Below are positions 42,871 to 52,694 of a DNA stretch of 52,880 nucleotides, in pieces. The stretch's first letter is position 1; the number at the start of each line of letters is the position of its first letter. The notes below the pieces were generated by a model. That model saw only the letters and a program-made list of their open reading frames with translations, searched no databases and was not told the origin of the DNA. Source of the DNA: Rhodospirillales bacterium (GTDB lineage Bacteria > Pseudomonadota > Alphaproteobacteria > Rhodospirillales > Casp-alpha2); assembly GCA_018662225.1 (NCBI GenBank), contig JABJGO010000053.1, positions 1-52,880 on the forward strand. The letters are read 5' to 3'. Both the position numbers and the translations under genes were made by a program.

Positions 42871-43416
42871 TCAGGATTCGTCAGCTTGAGGTGCAGCGGC
42901 CGGTTTAGCCACTTTCTCGCGCTCGTGCTTATGACCTTTGCCAGCCGGCTTTACAACGGGTTCAGGCAAGGTGACAGAACCACCAGCCTTTTCCACCGCA
43001 GCAATCGCCGCCTTGGAAGCATAGGACACTTCGATTTTCAGCTTGGCTGAAATTTCGCCCTTGGCCAATAACTTGACGCCATCTTTGGTCGAGCCGACCA
43101 CACCGGCTTCAATAAGCACGGCTTCGGTTACAGCTTTCTTGCCATCGATTCTCTTGGCGTCTACAGCAGCCTGTAGAACACTCACATTCACCGTCGCAAT
43201 ATCTTTGGTAAATGGGTTGGTGAAACCACGTTTTGGCAAGCGACGGTACAACGGCATCTGGCCACCTTCAAAACCAATCAGTGAAACACCACTACGGGAC
43301 CGCTGTCCCTTGTGGCCTTTACCAGAGGTCTTACCGGTGCCTGAGCTAATGCCGCGTCCGACTCGCTTGCGCTCCACATGGGCGCCGGCTATATCGCGAA
43401 CCTCGTTCAGTTTCAT
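42871..43416 (-). CDS. rplO: 50S ribosomal protein L15
   Basis: A 181-residue large-subunit assembly protein. [38 protein letters not shown] is the glycine-rich N-terminal signature and [13 protein letters not shown] is in the middle. It carries about 30 extra C-terminal residues rich in Lys, Ala and Pro compared with E. coli L15 (144). The 95-base gap before it contains a hairpin listed separately. Confidence 0.96.
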   Translation of the reverse strand: MKLNEVRDIAGAHVERKRVGRGISSGTGKTSGKGHKGQRSRSGVSLIGFEGGQMPLYRRLPKRGFTNPFTKDIATVNVSVLQAAVDAKRIDGKKAVTEAVLIEAGVVGSTKDGVKLLAKGEISAKLKIEVSYASKAAIAAVEKAGGSVTLPEPVVKPAGKGHKHEREKVAKPAAAPQADES

Positions 43417-43453
43417 TGTCGTTTTCCTTTATTTGTTCCCGTGATACCAGAAA

Positions 43454-43482
43454 CCCGCACACCGTAAACGTTCGGTAGCGGG
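43454..43482 (-). promoter_or_regulatory. Hairpin in the rpmD-rplO gap
   Basis: CCCGC...GCGGG outer arms (43454-43458 and 43478-43482) with inner ACCG/CGGT pairs form a two-part stem, about 40 bases before the rplO start. On the minus strand it is followed by TTTC, a short T-rich stretch. It may be a leader structure for rplO or a weak attenuator. Confidence 0.4.
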
Positions 43483-43511
43483 CCTTGGAATGGCGAAAAC
43501 GGTTACAGCTA

Positions 43512-43703
43512 TTAGCTAGCTTCTACCACCTGTACCAGATGGCTTACTTTCCTGATCATACCGCGAACAGAAGGCGTATCTTCCAGATCACGTGTACGGT
43601 TCAATTTGTTCAGGCCGAGACCTTTAAGTGTTTCGCGTTGATCACCAGGGCGGCCAATAGCGCTCTTGATCTGGGTCACGCGAACTGTCTGTTTCGCAGC
43701 CAT
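43512..43703 (-). CDS. rpmD: 50S ribosomal protein L30
   Basis: A 63-residue protein. [29 protein letters not shown] is the family signature, followed by [23 protein letters not shown] 43703 is used; the longer frame overlaps rpsE. It lies directly downstream of rpsE by four bases. Confidence 0.96.
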   Translation of the reverse strand: MAAKQTVRVTQIKSAIGRPGDQRETLKGLGLNKLNRTRDLEDTPSVRGMIRKVSHLVQVVEAS

Positions 43704-43707
43704 GCTA

Positions 43708-44343
43708 CTATTCCTTCGCTTCAGCAGCGGCGTCAGCAACCGCTTCGCCGCGACGAGAGATGATATCGCCAACTTTTTTGGTCCGACGAGATGCAACCGC
43801 CCGTGGCGACTGCAAATTGTTCAACGCTTCGAAAGTGGCTTTGATCATGTTATGCGGGTTTTGTGTGCCGATAGATTTGGCCACAACGTCCTGCACGCCC
43901 AATGTTTCAAAAACAGCGCGCATTGGACCACCAGCAATGATACCGGTACCAGGAGGGGCCGCACGCATCACAACGTGTCCGGCGCCATAACGGCCAATCA
44001 CATCATGGTGCAGAGTCCGACCTTCACGCAATGGAACACAGATCATGCTTTTCTTGGCTGAATCTGTGGCTTTGCGAATGGCTTCCGGCACTTCGCGGGC
44101 TTTACCCGTACCGAAACCAACGCGGCCGCGGCCATCACCCACCACAACCAGAGCTGCGAATGAGAAACGACGACCACCCTTGACCACCTTGGCGACACGG
44201 TTGATATGTACCAGCCGATCGACAATATCGTCTTCTGGCTTATCATCGCGCTGGCGCTGGTCGCGTTTACCGCGGTTACGCTGGTTTCCACCACCACGCG
44301 GGTCTTTTTTCTGGTCCTGGCTAGGGGACGGTGCTTGTGCCAT
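43708..44343 (-). CDS. rpsE: 30S ribosomal protein S5
   Basis: A 211-residue protein affecting decoding accuracy. The double-stranded-RNA-binding domain (about 45-110) includes [30 protein letters not shown], and the second domain has [36 protein letters not shown] disordered basic/glycine-rich N-terminus of about 30 residues ([19 protein letters not shown]) extends beyond E. coli S5 (167 residues), as does the C-terminus. Confidence 0.97.
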   Translation of the reverse strand: MAQAPSPSQDQKKDPRGGGNQRNRGKRDQRQRDDKPEDDIVDRLVHINRVAKVVKGGRRFSFAALVVVGDGRGRVGFGTGKAREVPEAIRKATDSAKKSMICVPLREGRTLHHDVIGRYGAGHVVMRAAPPGTGIIAGGPMRAVFETLGVQDVVAKSIGTQNPHNMIKATFEALNNLQSPRAVASRRTKKVGDIISRRGEAVADAAAEAKE

Positions 44344-44356
44344 CAGGGTCTACTCC

Positions 44357-44713
44357 TTAGAAATCCAGGCCGCTTTCGCGAGCCGCATCGGCCAGTGCTT
44401 TGACGCGGCCATGAAAACGGTAACCACCACGGTCGAAAACGACCTGTGCAACGCCGGCAGTCTTGGCGCGTTCGGCGATCAGCTTACCAACGACCACAGC
44501 CGCATCGGCTGTAGCACCGCTGGTTTTACGCATGTCTTTTTCAACGGAAGACGCTGCAGCAACGGTTACACCTTTTACATCGTCAATGACCTGGGCATAG
44601 ATATGCCGGCCAGAGCGAAAAACTGAAAGACGCGGACGAAGGGTTGATTTTTTTGAAATCCGGGCCCGCACGCTGAGCTTGCGACGCTCGAATAATTTCT
44701 TTGCGTTTGCCAT
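44357..44713 (-). CDS. rplR: 50S ribosomal protein L18
   Basis: A 118-residue 5S-rRNA-binding protein. [28 protein letters not shown] is the central signature and [25 protein letters not shown] the C-terminus. Normal spc order between rplF and rpsE. Confidence 0.97.
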   Translation of the reverse strand: MANAKKLFERRKLSVRARISKKSTLRPRLSVFRSGRHIYAQVIDDVKGVTVAAASSVEKDMRKTSGATADAAVVVGKLIAERAKTAGVAQVVFDRGGYRFHGRVKALADAARESGLDF

Positions 44714-44715
44714 GA

Positions 44716-45249
44716 TTACTTCTTCTTACCTTCTTTGCGGAGGATGTATTCACCCTCGTATTTAACACCCTTGCCTTTATAAGGCTCTGGCGGACGATAA
44801 CTACGGATCTCGGCAGCCACCTGACCAACGCGCTGTTTATTAGCGCCGGAGACCTCAATGTGCGTCTGATCGGGGCAGTTAATCTTGATTCCTTCCGGGA
44901 TCGGAAAATTAACATCGTGACTGAAGCCCAGTTGCAGAACCAGGGTATTGCCCTGAACCTGCGCACGGTAACCGGTACCGTTCACTTCAAGCTTCTTGCT
45001 GAACCCTTCCGACACACCAATAACCAGATTGCTAATGATAGACCGTGCGGTGCCCCACATCTGTTGGGCATGCTTGGTGTCATTGGTCGGTTTCACCGAA
45101 ACCTGCTTATCTGCCTGTGAAATCGAGATGTTGTCGGTCAACGTGACAGACAATTCACCCAGTTTCCCTTTAGCAGAGACGATACTTCCGTTGATCGTCA
45201 CATCTACGCCGTCCGGGACGGATACAGGGACTTGGCCAACTCGCGACAT
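44716..45249 (-). CDS. rplF: 50S ribosomal protein L6
   Basis: A 177-residue protein near the factor-binding region. [19 protein letters not shown] opens the first of two similar alpha/beta domains; the C-terminal signature [24 protein letters not shown] is intact. The stop is two bases before the rplR start. Confidence 0.97.
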   Translation of the reverse strand: MSRVGQVPVSVPDGVDVTINGSIVSAKGKLGELSVTLTDNISISQADKQVSVKPTNDTKHAQQMWGTARSIISNLVIGVSEGFSKKLEVNGTGYRAQVQGNTLVLQLGFSHDVNFPIPEGIKINCPDQTHIEVSGANKQRVGQVAAEIRSYRPPEPYKGKGVKYEGEYILRKEGKKK

Positions 45250-45286
45250 ATTCTTCGCTCCTAATTAATCTTCGTTACCTGGTCCA

Positions 45287-45685
45287 CTAGAAGACCTGGC
45301 AAAGAACCTCACCACCAACGTTTTCAACGCGGGCTTCATTGTCAGACATCACACCACGTGGGGTCGACAAAATTGAAATACCAAGACCATTGAAATACAG
45401 GTGCAAATCCTTGATTTTCGAATACACCCGACGACCAGGCGTGGATACGCGCTGGATCTGGCGAATCACTGGATCACCTTCATGGTACTTAAGCTCAATG
45501 TTCACTTCACTAATTCCGGGGCGTACTTCGTACGACTCAAAATTGCGGATGAATCCTTCACGCTGAAGCACTTCAAGAACATTCAGACGCAGGTTAGAGC
45601 TGGGTGAAACCACCTGGCTTTTCCGTGCGCTCTGACCATTCCGAATGCGGGTCAGCATATCACCTAGAGGATCTGTCATCGACAT
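45287..45685 (-). CDS. rpsH: 30S ribosomal protein S8
   Basis: A 132-residue 16S-rRNA central-domain protein; in E. coli it also represses the spc operon by binding near rplE. MSMTDPLGDMLTRIRNGQSARK and STPRGVMSDNEARVENVGGEVLCQVF are hallmarks. The spc-operon S8-binding RNA was not recognised by eye near rplE. Confidence 0.97.
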   Translation of the reverse strand: MSMTDPLGDMLTRIRNGQSARKSQVVSPSSNLRLNVLEVLQREGFIRNFESYEVRPGISEVNIELKYHEGDPVIRQIQRVSTPGRRVYSKIKDLHLYFNGLGISILSTPRGVMSDNEARVENVGGEVLCQVF

Positions 45686-45698
45686 CCGATATAACTCC

Positions 45699-46004
45699 TT
45701 ACCAACTCGACTTAACCATGCCCGGGATCTGACCGGACAAAGCTAGCTCACGTAACGCAATGCGGGAAATTTTGAACTTGCGATAGTTCCCGCGTGGACG
45801 ACCGGACAAAGTGCACCGCAACCGCTGACGGCTAGGGGCGGAATTCCGTGGAATAGCTGCCAGCTTCAGGCGTGCGTTGAAGCGTTCCTCAGGTGAGGAA
45901 TCCTCATCTTTTGCAATTGCCTTCAGCGTCGCTCTACGGTTTTCATACCGTGCGGCGAGACGGGTACGTTTCTTATCCCGTTCTATTGCGCTTTTCTTAG
46001 CCAT
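45699..46004 (-). CDS. rpsN: 30S ribosomal protein S14 (long, zinc-independent form)
   Basis: A 101-residue S14 of the long type: it lacks the CXXC pairs of the short zinc form. [13 protein letters not shown]-like [18 protein letters not shown] and [22 protein letters not shown] are diagnostic. In spc order between rplE and rpsH. Confidence 0.97.
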   Translation of the reverse strand: MAKKSAIERDKKRTRLAARYENRRATLKAIAKDEDSSPEERFNARLKLAAIPRNSAPSRQRLRCTLSGRPRGNYRKFKISRIALRELALSGQIPGMVKSSW

Positions 46005-46048
46005 TCGTCTTTACTCCGATATCCGTATATTCTGTATCTTGTGGGCCG

Positions 46049-46591
46049 TTATGTAGGAAACGGCATGCTAAATTCTTTGAGCAAGGCACATGCTTCATCA
46101 TCGGTCTTTGCATTTGTGCAAATGATGATGTCCATGCCCCGGATCTGATCAACCTGATCATAATCGATTTCGGGGAACACGATCTGCTCCTTGATTCCCA
46201 TGGCAAAGTTTCCATTGCCATCGAAACTCTTGCTGTTCAGGCCGCGAAAATCACGGACACGAGGCAGCGCAACATTAACGAGACGGTCAAGAAATTCGTA
46301 CATGTGGTTACGACGCAGTGTAACCTTTGCACCCACTGTCATACCGTCGCGCAATTTGAAGGCTGCAATAGACTTCTTTGCACGGGTAACGACAGGTTTC
46401 TGACCCGTGATGCGTTCCATATCAGCAATCGCGCCATCAATCTTTTTACGGTCCTGTGAGGCCTCACCCACACCCATATTGATAACGATTTTGGTGACCT
46501 TGGGGATCTCCATCACGTTTTTGTACTCGAACTGTTCCTGCATATTTGCACGCACAGTTGATTTATATAATTCTTGTAGTCTAGTCGCCAT
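46049..46591 (-). CDS. rplE: 50S ribosomal protein L5
   Basis: A 180-residue 5S-rRNA-binding protein. [55 protein letters not shown] and [16 protein letters not shown] are hallmarks. ATG 46591 is used; the in-frame TTG three codons earlier is ignored. It follows rplX by 12 bases. Confidence 0.97.
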   Translation of the reverse strand: MATRLQELYKSTVRANMQEQFEYKNVMEIPKVTKIVINMGVGEASQDRKKIDGAIADMERITGQKPVVTRAKKSIAAFKLRDGMTVGAKVTLRRNHMYEFLDRLVNVALPRVRDFRGLNSKSFDGNGNFAMGIKEQIVFPEIDYDQVDQIRGMDIIICTNAKTDDEACALLKEFSMPFPT

Positions 46592-46603
46592 TGTCCGCAA
46601 TCC

Positions 46604-46921
46604 TTAGGAGTCAATAACCTCGCCCGAACCACTGGCAACACGAACTTTACGTCCGTCGTCCAGCGTCTTGAAACCAACGCGCGTAGGCTTGTCGGTCTTC
46701 GGGTCGATGTGGGCCAGGTTAGAGACGTGAACAGGTGCCTCTTTCTCAATGATACCGCCGGGCTGCGCCTGGTTGGGCTTGGTGTGACGTTTGATCATAT
46801 TCACACCCTGCACAACGGCACGGTCTTTACCGGTGATAACTTTCAGGACTTCGCCGCGCAGGCCTTTACTTTTACCAGTAAGAACCTGGACGCGATCACC
46901 CTTTTTAATTTTAGTCGCCAT
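46604..46921 (-). CDS. rplX: 50S ribosomal protein L24
   Basis: A 105-residue assembly-initiating protein with the KOW motif in [26 protein letters not shown] and the block [21 protein letters not shown]. Its start overlaps the stop of rplN by one base. Confidence 0.97.
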   Translation of the reverse strand: MATKIKKGDRVQVLTGKSKGLRGEVLKVITGKDRAVVQGVNMIKRHTKPNQAQPGGIIEKEAPVHVSNLAHIDPKTDKPTRVGFKTLDDGRKVRVASGSGEVIDS

Positions 46922-47289
46922 TACAGCACCTCCGGCGCAAGCGAAATAATTTTCATGTATTTCTTAGCGCGAAGCTCACGGGTCACCGGACCAAAGATAC
47001 GAGTACCAACAGGCTCACCTTGCGCGTTAATCAGAACGGCTGCGTTCTTGTCGAAACGGATAGACGTGCCGTCCTTGCGATTGATGTCCTTTGCTGTCCG
47101 TACGACAACAGCTTTCATCACCTCGCCCTTTTTGACACGGCCACGTGGGATCGCTTCTTTAATCGTTACCACGATCACGTCGCCAACAGATGCGTATTTC
47201 CGCTTAGAGCCACCAAGCACCTTAATGCACTGGACCCGACGGGCACCTGAATTGTCAGCAACCTCTAGGTTTGTTTCCGACTGAATCAT
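46921..47289 (-). CDS. rplN: 50S ribosomal protein L14
   Basis: A 122-residue protein of the intersubunit bridge. [33 protein letters not shown] and [28 protein letters not shown] are invariant-type sequences. First gene of the spc group; no separate strong promoter was seen in the 40-base gap after rpsQ. Confidence 0.97.
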   Translation of the reverse strand: MIQSETNLEVADNSGARRVQCIKVLGGSKRKYASVGDVIVVTIKEAIPRGRVKKGEVMKAVVVRTAKDINRKDGTSIRFDKNAAVLINAQGEPVGTRIFGPVTRELRAKKYMKIISLAPEVL

Positions 47290-47329
47290 CGTTCTACTTC
47301 CTTAATCCGTCAATTGTCGTAACGAAAGC

Positions 47330-47566
47330 TTACGCTTCGTCGCCAATGACTTCCCAACACTTGTTCTTCGAAATCGGCTTACATTCGCGAATCTTCACGT
47401 TGTCACCAATTTTGCAGACGTTCTCTTCATCGTGCGCCGAATACTTCTTCGAGCGACGGATGAATTTCTTGTAGATCGGGTGCATCACTTTGCGCTCGAC
47501 CTTGACCACAATGGTCTTTTCCATCTTGTCGCTAACTACGACACCTTGCATTACTCGTCTTGACAT
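47330..47566 (-). CDS. rpsQ: 30S ribosomal protein S17
   Basis: A 78-residue protein with the OB fold. [34 protein letters not shown] and [20 protein letters not shown] are family signatures. Last gene of the S10 group in this order, after rpmC. Confidence 0.97.
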   Translation of the reverse strand: MSRRVMQGVVVSDKMEKTIVVKVERKVMHPIYKKFIRRSKKYSAHDEENVCKIGDNVKIRECKPISKNKCWEVIGDEA

Positions 47567-47593
47567 GACTCGTTTTCCTCTTCGGTCCTACAA

Positions 47594-47809
47594 TTAGGAC
47601 GCAGCAGCCTGTTTGGCGGCAGCACCAGCTTGCTCACCGATAATGGTCTTAACCCGTGCAATGTCGCGTCGTACTTCACGGACCCGCACAGTATTTTCCA
47701 ATTGCCCACTTGCAGCCTGGAAGCGCAGATTGAAGGCTTCCTTCCGCAGGTTAAGCAGATTTTCTTTCAATTCGTCTTTCGACTTGGTACGCAGATCAGC
47801 AGCATTCAT
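47594..47809 (-). CDS. rpmC: 50S ribosomal protein L29
   Basis: A 71-residue two-helix protein at the tunnel exit. [35 protein letters not shown] and [15 protein letters not shown] are diagnostic. Five bases after rplP. Confidence 0.96.
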   Translation of the reverse strand: MNAADLRTKSKDELKENLLNLRKEAFNLRFQAASGQLENTVRVREVRRDIARVKTIIGEQAGAAAKQAAAS

Positions 47810-47814
47810 GACCC

Positions 47815-48234
47815 TTAACCTTCTTCACCGAGACGTGTAACAAAACGTGTTTTGACGGGCAGCTTTGCAGCCGCCAATTCAAATGCGCGCTTGGCAACAT
47901 CGTGTGGAACACCATCGACCTCAAACATGATCCGACCGGGCTTAATCCGGACGCACCAGTATTCGGGCGTACCCTTACCTTTACCCTGACGAACTTCGGC
48001 AGGTTTTTTAGAAACCGGCAGATCCGGAAAAACGCGGATCCATACACGACCAGCACGTTTCATATGACGGGTCATGGCACGACGAGCAGCTTCGAGCTGA
48101 CGTGCGGTTACACGATCAGGGGTTACCGCTTTCAAACCATAAGATCCGAAAGTCAGTGCCGTTCCGCCCTTTGCATTGCCGTGGATACGGCCTTTATGCG
48201 CTTTACGGAACTTTGTACGTTTCGGGCTAAGCAT
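47815..48234 (-). CDS. rplP: 50S ribosomal protein L16
   Basis: A 139-residue protein near the peptidyl-transferase centre. [30 protein letters not shown] and [26 protein letters not shown] are hallmarks. Usual place between rpsC and rpmC. Confidence 0.97.
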   Translation of the reverse strand: MLSPKRTKFRKAHKGRIHGNAKGGTALTFGSYGLKAVTPDRVTARQLEAARRAMTRHMKRAGRVWIRVFPDLPVSKKPAEVRQGKGKGTPEYWCVRIKPGRIMFEVDGVPHDVAKRAFELAAAKLPVKTRFVTRLGEEG

Positions 48235-48270
48235 AACTTATATTTCCTTGTATCGTCAGACTAGCTCGCC

Positions 48271-48951
48271 TTAGCGAACAGCCTGTTGATCCTGAGCCTG
48301 TTTTTCTACACCGAGTGGATCGTGAGCAAGAATATCGCCCTTATAAATCCACACCTTGACGCCACATGCGCCGTAAGTCGTTGCTGCGGTTGCCGTACCG
48401 TAATCGATATTGGCGCGCATTGTGTGAAGCGGCACGCGGCCTTCGCGGTACCACTGCATACGAGCGATTTCAGCACCGCCAAGACGACCCGTGCAATTCA
48501 ACCGGATGCCTTCTGCACCGAGGCGCATAGCGCCCTGCACAACACGTTTCATGGCGCGGCGAACAGAAACACGACGTTCCATCTGCTGGGCGACATTCTC
48601 AGCAACCAACTGAGCATCGATTTCCGGCTTACGGACCTCAACAATGTTCAGGTGAACTTCATCACCGGTGAACTTTGAGATTTCCTGGCGCAGCTTTTCA
48701 ATGTCAGCACCTTTTTTACCGATAACCACACCAGGGCGCGCAGTGTGAATAGTCACACGGGCTTTCTTGGCGGGGCGCTCAATGATGATTTTGCTGATGC
48801 CAGCAGAATACAGGCGTTCTTTCAGAAGCTTGCGGATTGCAAGGTCTTCATGAAGCATGCCGGCAAAATTAGCATCCGATGCATACCAGCGGGAGTCTGA
48901 CGTCCGGTTGATACCCAGACGGAACCCAATTGGATTTACCTTTTGACCCAT
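48271..48951 (-). CDS. rpsC: 30S ribosomal protein S3
   Basis: A 226-residue mRNA-entry protein. [24 protein letters not shown] opens it; the KH domain (about 40-110) includes [20 protein letters not shown], and the C-terminal domain has [36 protein letters not shown]. Its start touches the rplV stop with a one-base overlap. Confidence 0.97.
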   Translation of the reverse strand: MGQKVNPIGFRLGINRTSDSRWYASDANFAGMLHEDLAIRKLLKERLYSAGISKIIIERPAKKARVTIHTARPGVVIGKKGADIEKLRQEISKFTGDEVHLNIVEVRKPEIDAQLVAENVAQQMERRVSVRRAMKRVVQGAMRLGAEGIRLNCTGRLGGAEIARMQWYREGRVPLHTMRANIDYGTATAATTYGACGVKVWIYKGDILAHDPLGVEKQAQDQQAVR

Positions 48952-49331
48952 TACGCTGTCTCCTCGCGTTCACGCACAATCAAACGCATGTTGCTGAACG
49001 GTTTTTCAATCCGACCTACACGGCCACGGGCACGTGCACGCCAACGTTTCATCACCATGCTTTTACCAACGGTCACTTCTTTAACGAACAAGCGATCAAC
49101 GTCGAGCTGATGGTTGTTTTCTGCATTCGCAATAGCGGCTTCCAGAATCTTTTTCACGTCTACGGCGATACGGCGCTTGGAGAACTGAAGTTCTGCCAAT
49201 GCCTTTTCGCAATCCATACCGCGAATAGACTGGGCAACCAGGTTCAGCTTCTGCGGACTTGTGCGCAGGTGGCGAACTGATGCCATTGCTTCGTTATCGG
49301 ACAAGGTCCGTTCGTGGGATCGTTTACCCAT
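48951..49331 (-). CDS. rplV: 50S ribosomal protein L22
   Basis: A 126-residue tunnel-wall protein. [35 protein letters not shown] and the extended loop [34 protein letters not shown] are hallmarks. Mutations in this loop give macrolide resistance in other bacteria; no such change is claimed here. Confidence 0.97.
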   Translation of the reverse strand: MGKRSHERTLSDNEAMASVRHLRTSPQKLNLVAQSIRGMDCEKALAELQFSKRRIAVDVKKILEAAIANAENNHQLDVDRLFVKEVTVGKSMVMKRWRARARGRVGRIEKPFSNMRLIVREREETA

Positions 49332-49334
49332 GAC

Positions 49335-49613
49335 TTAAACCCTCTTAGCCTTCTTGTCTGATGCGTGACCGTTGTAGGTACGCGACGGTGAGAATTCACC
49401 CATCTTGTGACCAATCATGTCCTCGGTAATCAGCACCGGAATGAATTTATGACCGTTGTAGACGCCAAACGTCAGGCCAACGAACTGTGGCAGAATGGTC
49501 GAGCGACGCGACCAAGTCTTGATGACAGTGTTACGACCAGATGCACGGGTATCCTCTGCTTTCTTAAGCAGGTAACCGTCAACAAAAGGTCCTTTCCATA
49601 CGGAACGTGGCAC
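49335..49613 (-). CDS. rpsS: 30S ribosomal protein S19
   Basis: A 92-residue head protein. [21 protein letters not shown] and [23 protein letters not shown] are diagnostic. Three bases before rplV. Confidence 0.97.
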   Translation of the reverse strand: MPRSVWKGPFVDGYLLKKAEDTRASGRNTVIKTWSRRSTILPQFVGLTFGVYNGHKFIPVLITEDMIGHKMGEFSPSRTYNGHASDKKAKRV

Positions 49614-49625
49614 GGGGCGTCTCCT

Positions 49626-50462
49626 CTATTTCTTCTTAGCGTGACGACGGCGCATGATGAGCCGATCAGTCTTCTTGTTACTACGAGTCCGCTTACCTTT
49701 TGTCGGTTTGCCCCAAGGGGTAACCGGGTGACGACCACCAGAGGTACGACCTTCACCACCACCATGTGGGTGATCGACGGGGTTCATGGCGACACCACGA
49801 ACGCTTGGGCGTTTACCCAACCACCGTTTCCGGCCAGCTTTACCCAGCTTGATGTTCTGCTGATCAGGGTTTGATACAGCACCAACCGTTGCAATGCATT
49901 CGCCACGAACCATGCGAAGCTCACCAGACGACAAACGTAGCTGGGCGTAGCCCTGATCTTTACCAATCAACTGAGCGTAGGTACCGGCGGAACGAGCCAT
50001 CTGGCCGCCTTTGCCTTCTTTCATTTCCACATTGTGGATAATGGTACCCACCGGCATGTTAGCCAAAAGCATGGCGTTGCCGGGTTTTACGTCAGTGGTC
50101 TTGCCTGAAATCACCTGATCGCCAACTTTGAGGCGCTGTGGTGCCAGGATGTAAGACATTTCGCCATCGTCGTATTTGATCAGCGCGATGAACGCGGTCC
50201 GGTTTGGGTCATACTCAATCCGCTCAACCGTTGCAGCCACATCGAATTTGTCACGACGTTTGAAGTCGATCATCCGGTAGCGACGTTTGTGACCACCACC
50301 AATACGGCGAGCGGTAATACGACCAGCGTTGTTACGACCACCATTCTTGCGCAGACCTTCGGTCAGTGGCTTGTGGGGTTTCCCCTTCCACAGATCCGAT
50401 TTGTCAACAAGAACCAGGTTCCGTTGTCCCGGTGTCGTTGGTTTAAAACTTTTTAGTGCCAT
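49626..50462 (-). CDS. rplB: 50S ribosomal protein L2
   Basis: A 278-residue protein of the peptidyl-transferase region. Hallmarks are [22 protein letters not shown] and the C-terminal [31 protein letters not shown] with the conserved His. 12 bases separate it from rpsS. Confidence 0.97.
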   Translation of the reverse strand: MALKSFKPTTPGQRNLVLVDKSDLWKGKPHKPLTEGLRKNGGRNNAGRITARRIGGGHKRRYRMIDFKRRDKFDVAATVERIEYDPNRTAFIALIKYDDGEMSYILAPQRLKVGDQVISGKTTDVKPGNAMLLANMPVGTIIHNVEMKEGKGGQMARSAGTYAQLIGKDQGYAQLRLSSGELRMVRGECIATVGAVSNPDQQNIKLGKAGRKRWLGKRPSVRGVAMNPVDHPHGGGEGRTSGGRHPVTPWGKPTKGKRTRSNKKTDRLIMRRRHAKKK

Positions 50463-50482
50463 GGTTAATCCCTACCTGTCGC

Positions 50483-50806
50483 TCAAAGGCCCGTGGAGAT
50501 ATCAATTGAATCTCCGTCGGCCAGAGTGACGATGGCCTTCTTGGTATCGATACGCTTACCAGGACGACCCCGGAAACGTTTGGTTTTGCCCTTGCTCACG
50601 ATCGTATTGACCGATTTCACATTGACCTTGAATAGATCTTCTACGGCTGCCCTGATTTCAGGCTTGGACGCATCAATAGCGACGAAGAAACAAACCTGAT
50701 TGAACTCACTCATCAGAGTGGTTTTTTCCGTAATGACCGGTGCGCGCAGAACTTCAAACAAACGTTCCTTGCTCGGTGTCACTTTGCGAGTGCTGTATTT
50801 GCTCAT
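50483..50806 (-). CDS. rplW: 50S ribosomal protein L23
   Basis: A 107-residue tunnel-exit protein that docks trigger factor and [36 protein letters not shown] and [18 protein letters not shown] are family features. It overlaps rplD by four bases (ATGA). The Glu of PVITEK-type helix at the trigger-factor dock is conserved in kind. Confidence 0.96.
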   Translation of the reverse strand: MSKYSTRKVTPSKERLFEVLRAPVITEKTTLMSEFNQVCFFVAIDASKPEIRAAVEDLFKVNVKSVNTIVSKGKTKRFRGRPGKRIDTKKAIVTLADGDSIDISTGL

Positions 50807-51423
50807 TTCAGGCGCTCCACAAGTTTCTCAACGCCGCTTTTGGTCAGAACCAATGTGTCGCGACGCAGAATGTCATAAACGTTGGCACCCTGGCTTGGCA
50901 GTACGTCCAGACCAACAATGTTGCTGGCGGCGCGGCTGAAATTCACATCAACGGTTTCGCCGTCGATAACCAGTGCATTGCCCCAACCGAGTTTGTCCAA
51001 TTTAGCAATCAGCTCCTTGGTTTTGCCCTTCTTCATTTCAGCGGCATCAAGAACAATCAACTTGCCCTCAGCCTGCTTGGAAGAAAGCGCACTACGTAGA
51101 GCAGCCTTACGGACTTTCTTAGGCAGAGAATTGCCGTGGTCGCGAACAACAGGACCAAACACGATACCACCACCGCGCATTTGCGGGGCAACAAACGTAC
51201 CTTGACGGGCGCGGCCTGTGCCTTTCTGCTTGAAAGGTTTAGCACGTGTTGCTGCAACTTCGCTCCGGCCCTTGGTTTTGTGGGTACCGGCACGACGTTT
51301 GGCAAGTTGCCAGTTCACATAACGAGCCATCAGGTCGCCGCGAACATCGACACCGAAGATCGCATCATCGAGATCGATGTTACCGTCCTTCTTGTTGTCG
51401 AGGGTGATCACGTCACATTTCAT
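50803..51423 (-). CDS. rplD: 50S ribosomal protein L4
   Basis: A 206-residue protein of the tunnel constriction; in E. coli it also represses the S10 operon. [38 protein letters not shown] is the extended loop, and [17 protein letters not shown] and [31 protein letters not shown] the globular end. It starts five bases after the rplC stop. Confidence 0.97.
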   Translation of the reverse strand: MKCDVITLDNKKDGNIDLDDAIFGVDVRGDLMARYVNWQLAKRRAGTHKTKGRSEVAATRAKPFKQKGTGRARQGTFVAPQMRGGGIVFGPVVRDHGNSLPKKVRKAALRSALSSKQAEGKLIVLDAAEMKKGKTKELIAKLDKLGWGNALVIDGETVDVNFSRAASNIVGLDVLPSQGANVYDILRRDTLVLTKSGVEKLVERLK

Positions 51424-51428
51424 GACGA

Positions 51429-52265
51429 CTATTCCTTCTCTTCTTCAGCGGCATCGTCAGAGGATGCCTCATCCGCAGGGGCTTCTTCTGCCGCTGCTTC
51501 TTCGACAGGTGCATCATCTGATGCCGCTTCGACGACATCTTCTTCAACGATTTCATCAGCGGGCGCTTCGTCGGCCGGGGCGTCTCCACCCTCACCTTTA
51601 AGCGCAGCGGGGAAAGGCAGACCTTCTGGCATGGCGCGTTTAACGGCGTCATTGACCAGCACGTAGCCACCAGCTGAGCCGGGCACTGCACCTTTAACAA
51701 GGATCAAACCATTCTCGTCGTCGGTGCTCACGACTTCCAGGTTTTGTGCGGTTACCCGTACAGCACCCATGTGACCAGCCATCTTTTTGCCTTTGAAAAC
51801 TTTACCGGGATCTTGGCACTGCCCGGTCGAGCCGTGCGAACGGTGAGAGATTGAAACACCGTGCGTTGCTCGAAGACCTGCAAATCCATGACGTTTCATG
51901 GCACCGGCAAAGCCTTTACCGATAGACCGTCCGGTTACATCAACGTGCTGTCCGGCAACAAAGTGAGAGGCAGCCAATTCGGCACCTACATCCACCATAG
52001 CGTCATCGCTGATGCGGAATTCACGCACAACGCGCTTTGGTTCAACTTTCGCCTTGGCGAAGTGGCCGCGCTGGGCTTTCGTCACGTTTTTAACTTTTGC
52101 TGTACCCCAACCGAGTTGCAGAGCGGCATAACCATCCCGTTCCACGGTCCGTTGCGCAACGACTTGCAAGTTATCCAACTGCAAAACCGTTACTGGCACA
52201 TGGCGGCCACTGTCCGCAAAGACGCGGCTCATGCCAACCTTTCGTGCTATTAACCCTGTACGCAT
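51429..52265 (-). CDS. rplC: 50S ribosomal protein L3 with a long acidic C-terminal tail
   Basis: A 278-residue early-assembly protein of the large subunit. Residues 1-222 are normal L3 ([16 protein letters not shown], then [30 protein letters not shown] and [15 protein letters not shown]). Residues about 224-278 are an extra tail made almost only of Ala, Asp, Glu, Pro and Ser, ending [10 protein letters not shown]. coli L3 has 209 residues. ATG 52265 is preferred with a GAGGAATT upstream over an earlier in-frame start. The tail would be flexible and strongly negative on the ribosome surface. Confidence 0.96.
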   Translation of the reverse strand: MRTGLIARKVGMSRVFADSGRHVPVTVLQLDNLQVVAQRTVERDGYAALQLGWGTAKVKNVTKAQRGHFAKAKVEPKRVVREFRISDDAMVDVGAELAASHFVAGQHVDVTGRSIGKGFAGAMKRHGFAGLRATHGVSISHRSHGSTGQCQDPGKVFKGKKMAGHMGAVRVTAQNLEVVSTDDENGLILVKGAVPGSAGGYVLVNDAVKRAMPEGLPFPAALKGEGGDAPADEAPADEIVEEDVVEAASDDAPVEEAAAEEAPADEASSDDAAEEEKE

Positions 52266-52315
52266 AACTAATTCCTCAAACTTTATTCGTGCTTGCACCG
52301 CGAGAACGCGAAGAC

Positions 52316-52624
52316 TTACAGCTTAATCTCCACGTCCACACCAGCAGCCAAGTCCAGCTTCATCAACGCATCCACGGTTTGTGGTGTTGGGTCGACGATG
52401 TCCAGAACCCGCTTGTGAGTCCGAATTTCGAACTGCTCACGTGATTTCTTGTTCACATGCGGCGAGCGCAAAACAGTGTATTTCTCAATACGAGTCGGCA
52501 ACGGGATAGGGCCACGCACCTGAGCACCCGTCCGCTGGGCGGTATTTACGATTTCGCCAGCCGACTGATCCAAAACACGGTGATCAAATGCCTTCAGGCG
52601 AATGCGGATATTTGTATGGTCCAT
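52316..52624 (-). CDS. rpsJ: 30S ribosomal protein S10
   Basis: A 102-residue head protein that also serves in NusB-dependent antitermination. [41 protein letters not shown] and the C-terminal [16 protein letters not shown] are hallmarks. First gene of the S10 group, directly after tuf. Confidence 0.97.
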   Translation of the reverse strand: MDHTNIRIRLKAFDHRVLDQSAGEIVNTAQRTGAQVRGPIPLPTRIEKYTVLRSPHVNKKSREQFEIRTHKRVLDIVDPTPQTVDALMKLDLAAGVDVEIKL

Positions 52625-52655
52625 CTTAACCAGGTCCCTTAATTCGTTTCCGAAT

Positions 52656-52685
52656 GAAAACCGGCACCCCTACTGGAGCGCCGGT
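52656..52685 (-). terminator. Hairpin between tuf and rpsJ (attenuator-like)
   Basis: ACCGGCGCTCC-AGTA-GGGGTGCCGGT on the minus strand gives an 11-pair stem with two G-T pairs, followed by TTTTC. It lies 10 bases past the tuf stop and 32 bases before the rpsJ start. It may terminate part of the str transcript or act as an attenuator for the S10 group. Confidence 0.55.
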
Positions 52686-52694
52686 ATAACAAAA

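Noticed and set aside
51136-51666. A 176-codon plus-strand frame rich in Ser and Ala opposite rplC/rplD
   Set aside because: It is the antisense of the acidic L3 tail and part of L4; the Ser/Ala bias is forced by GCN/GAN codons on the other strand.
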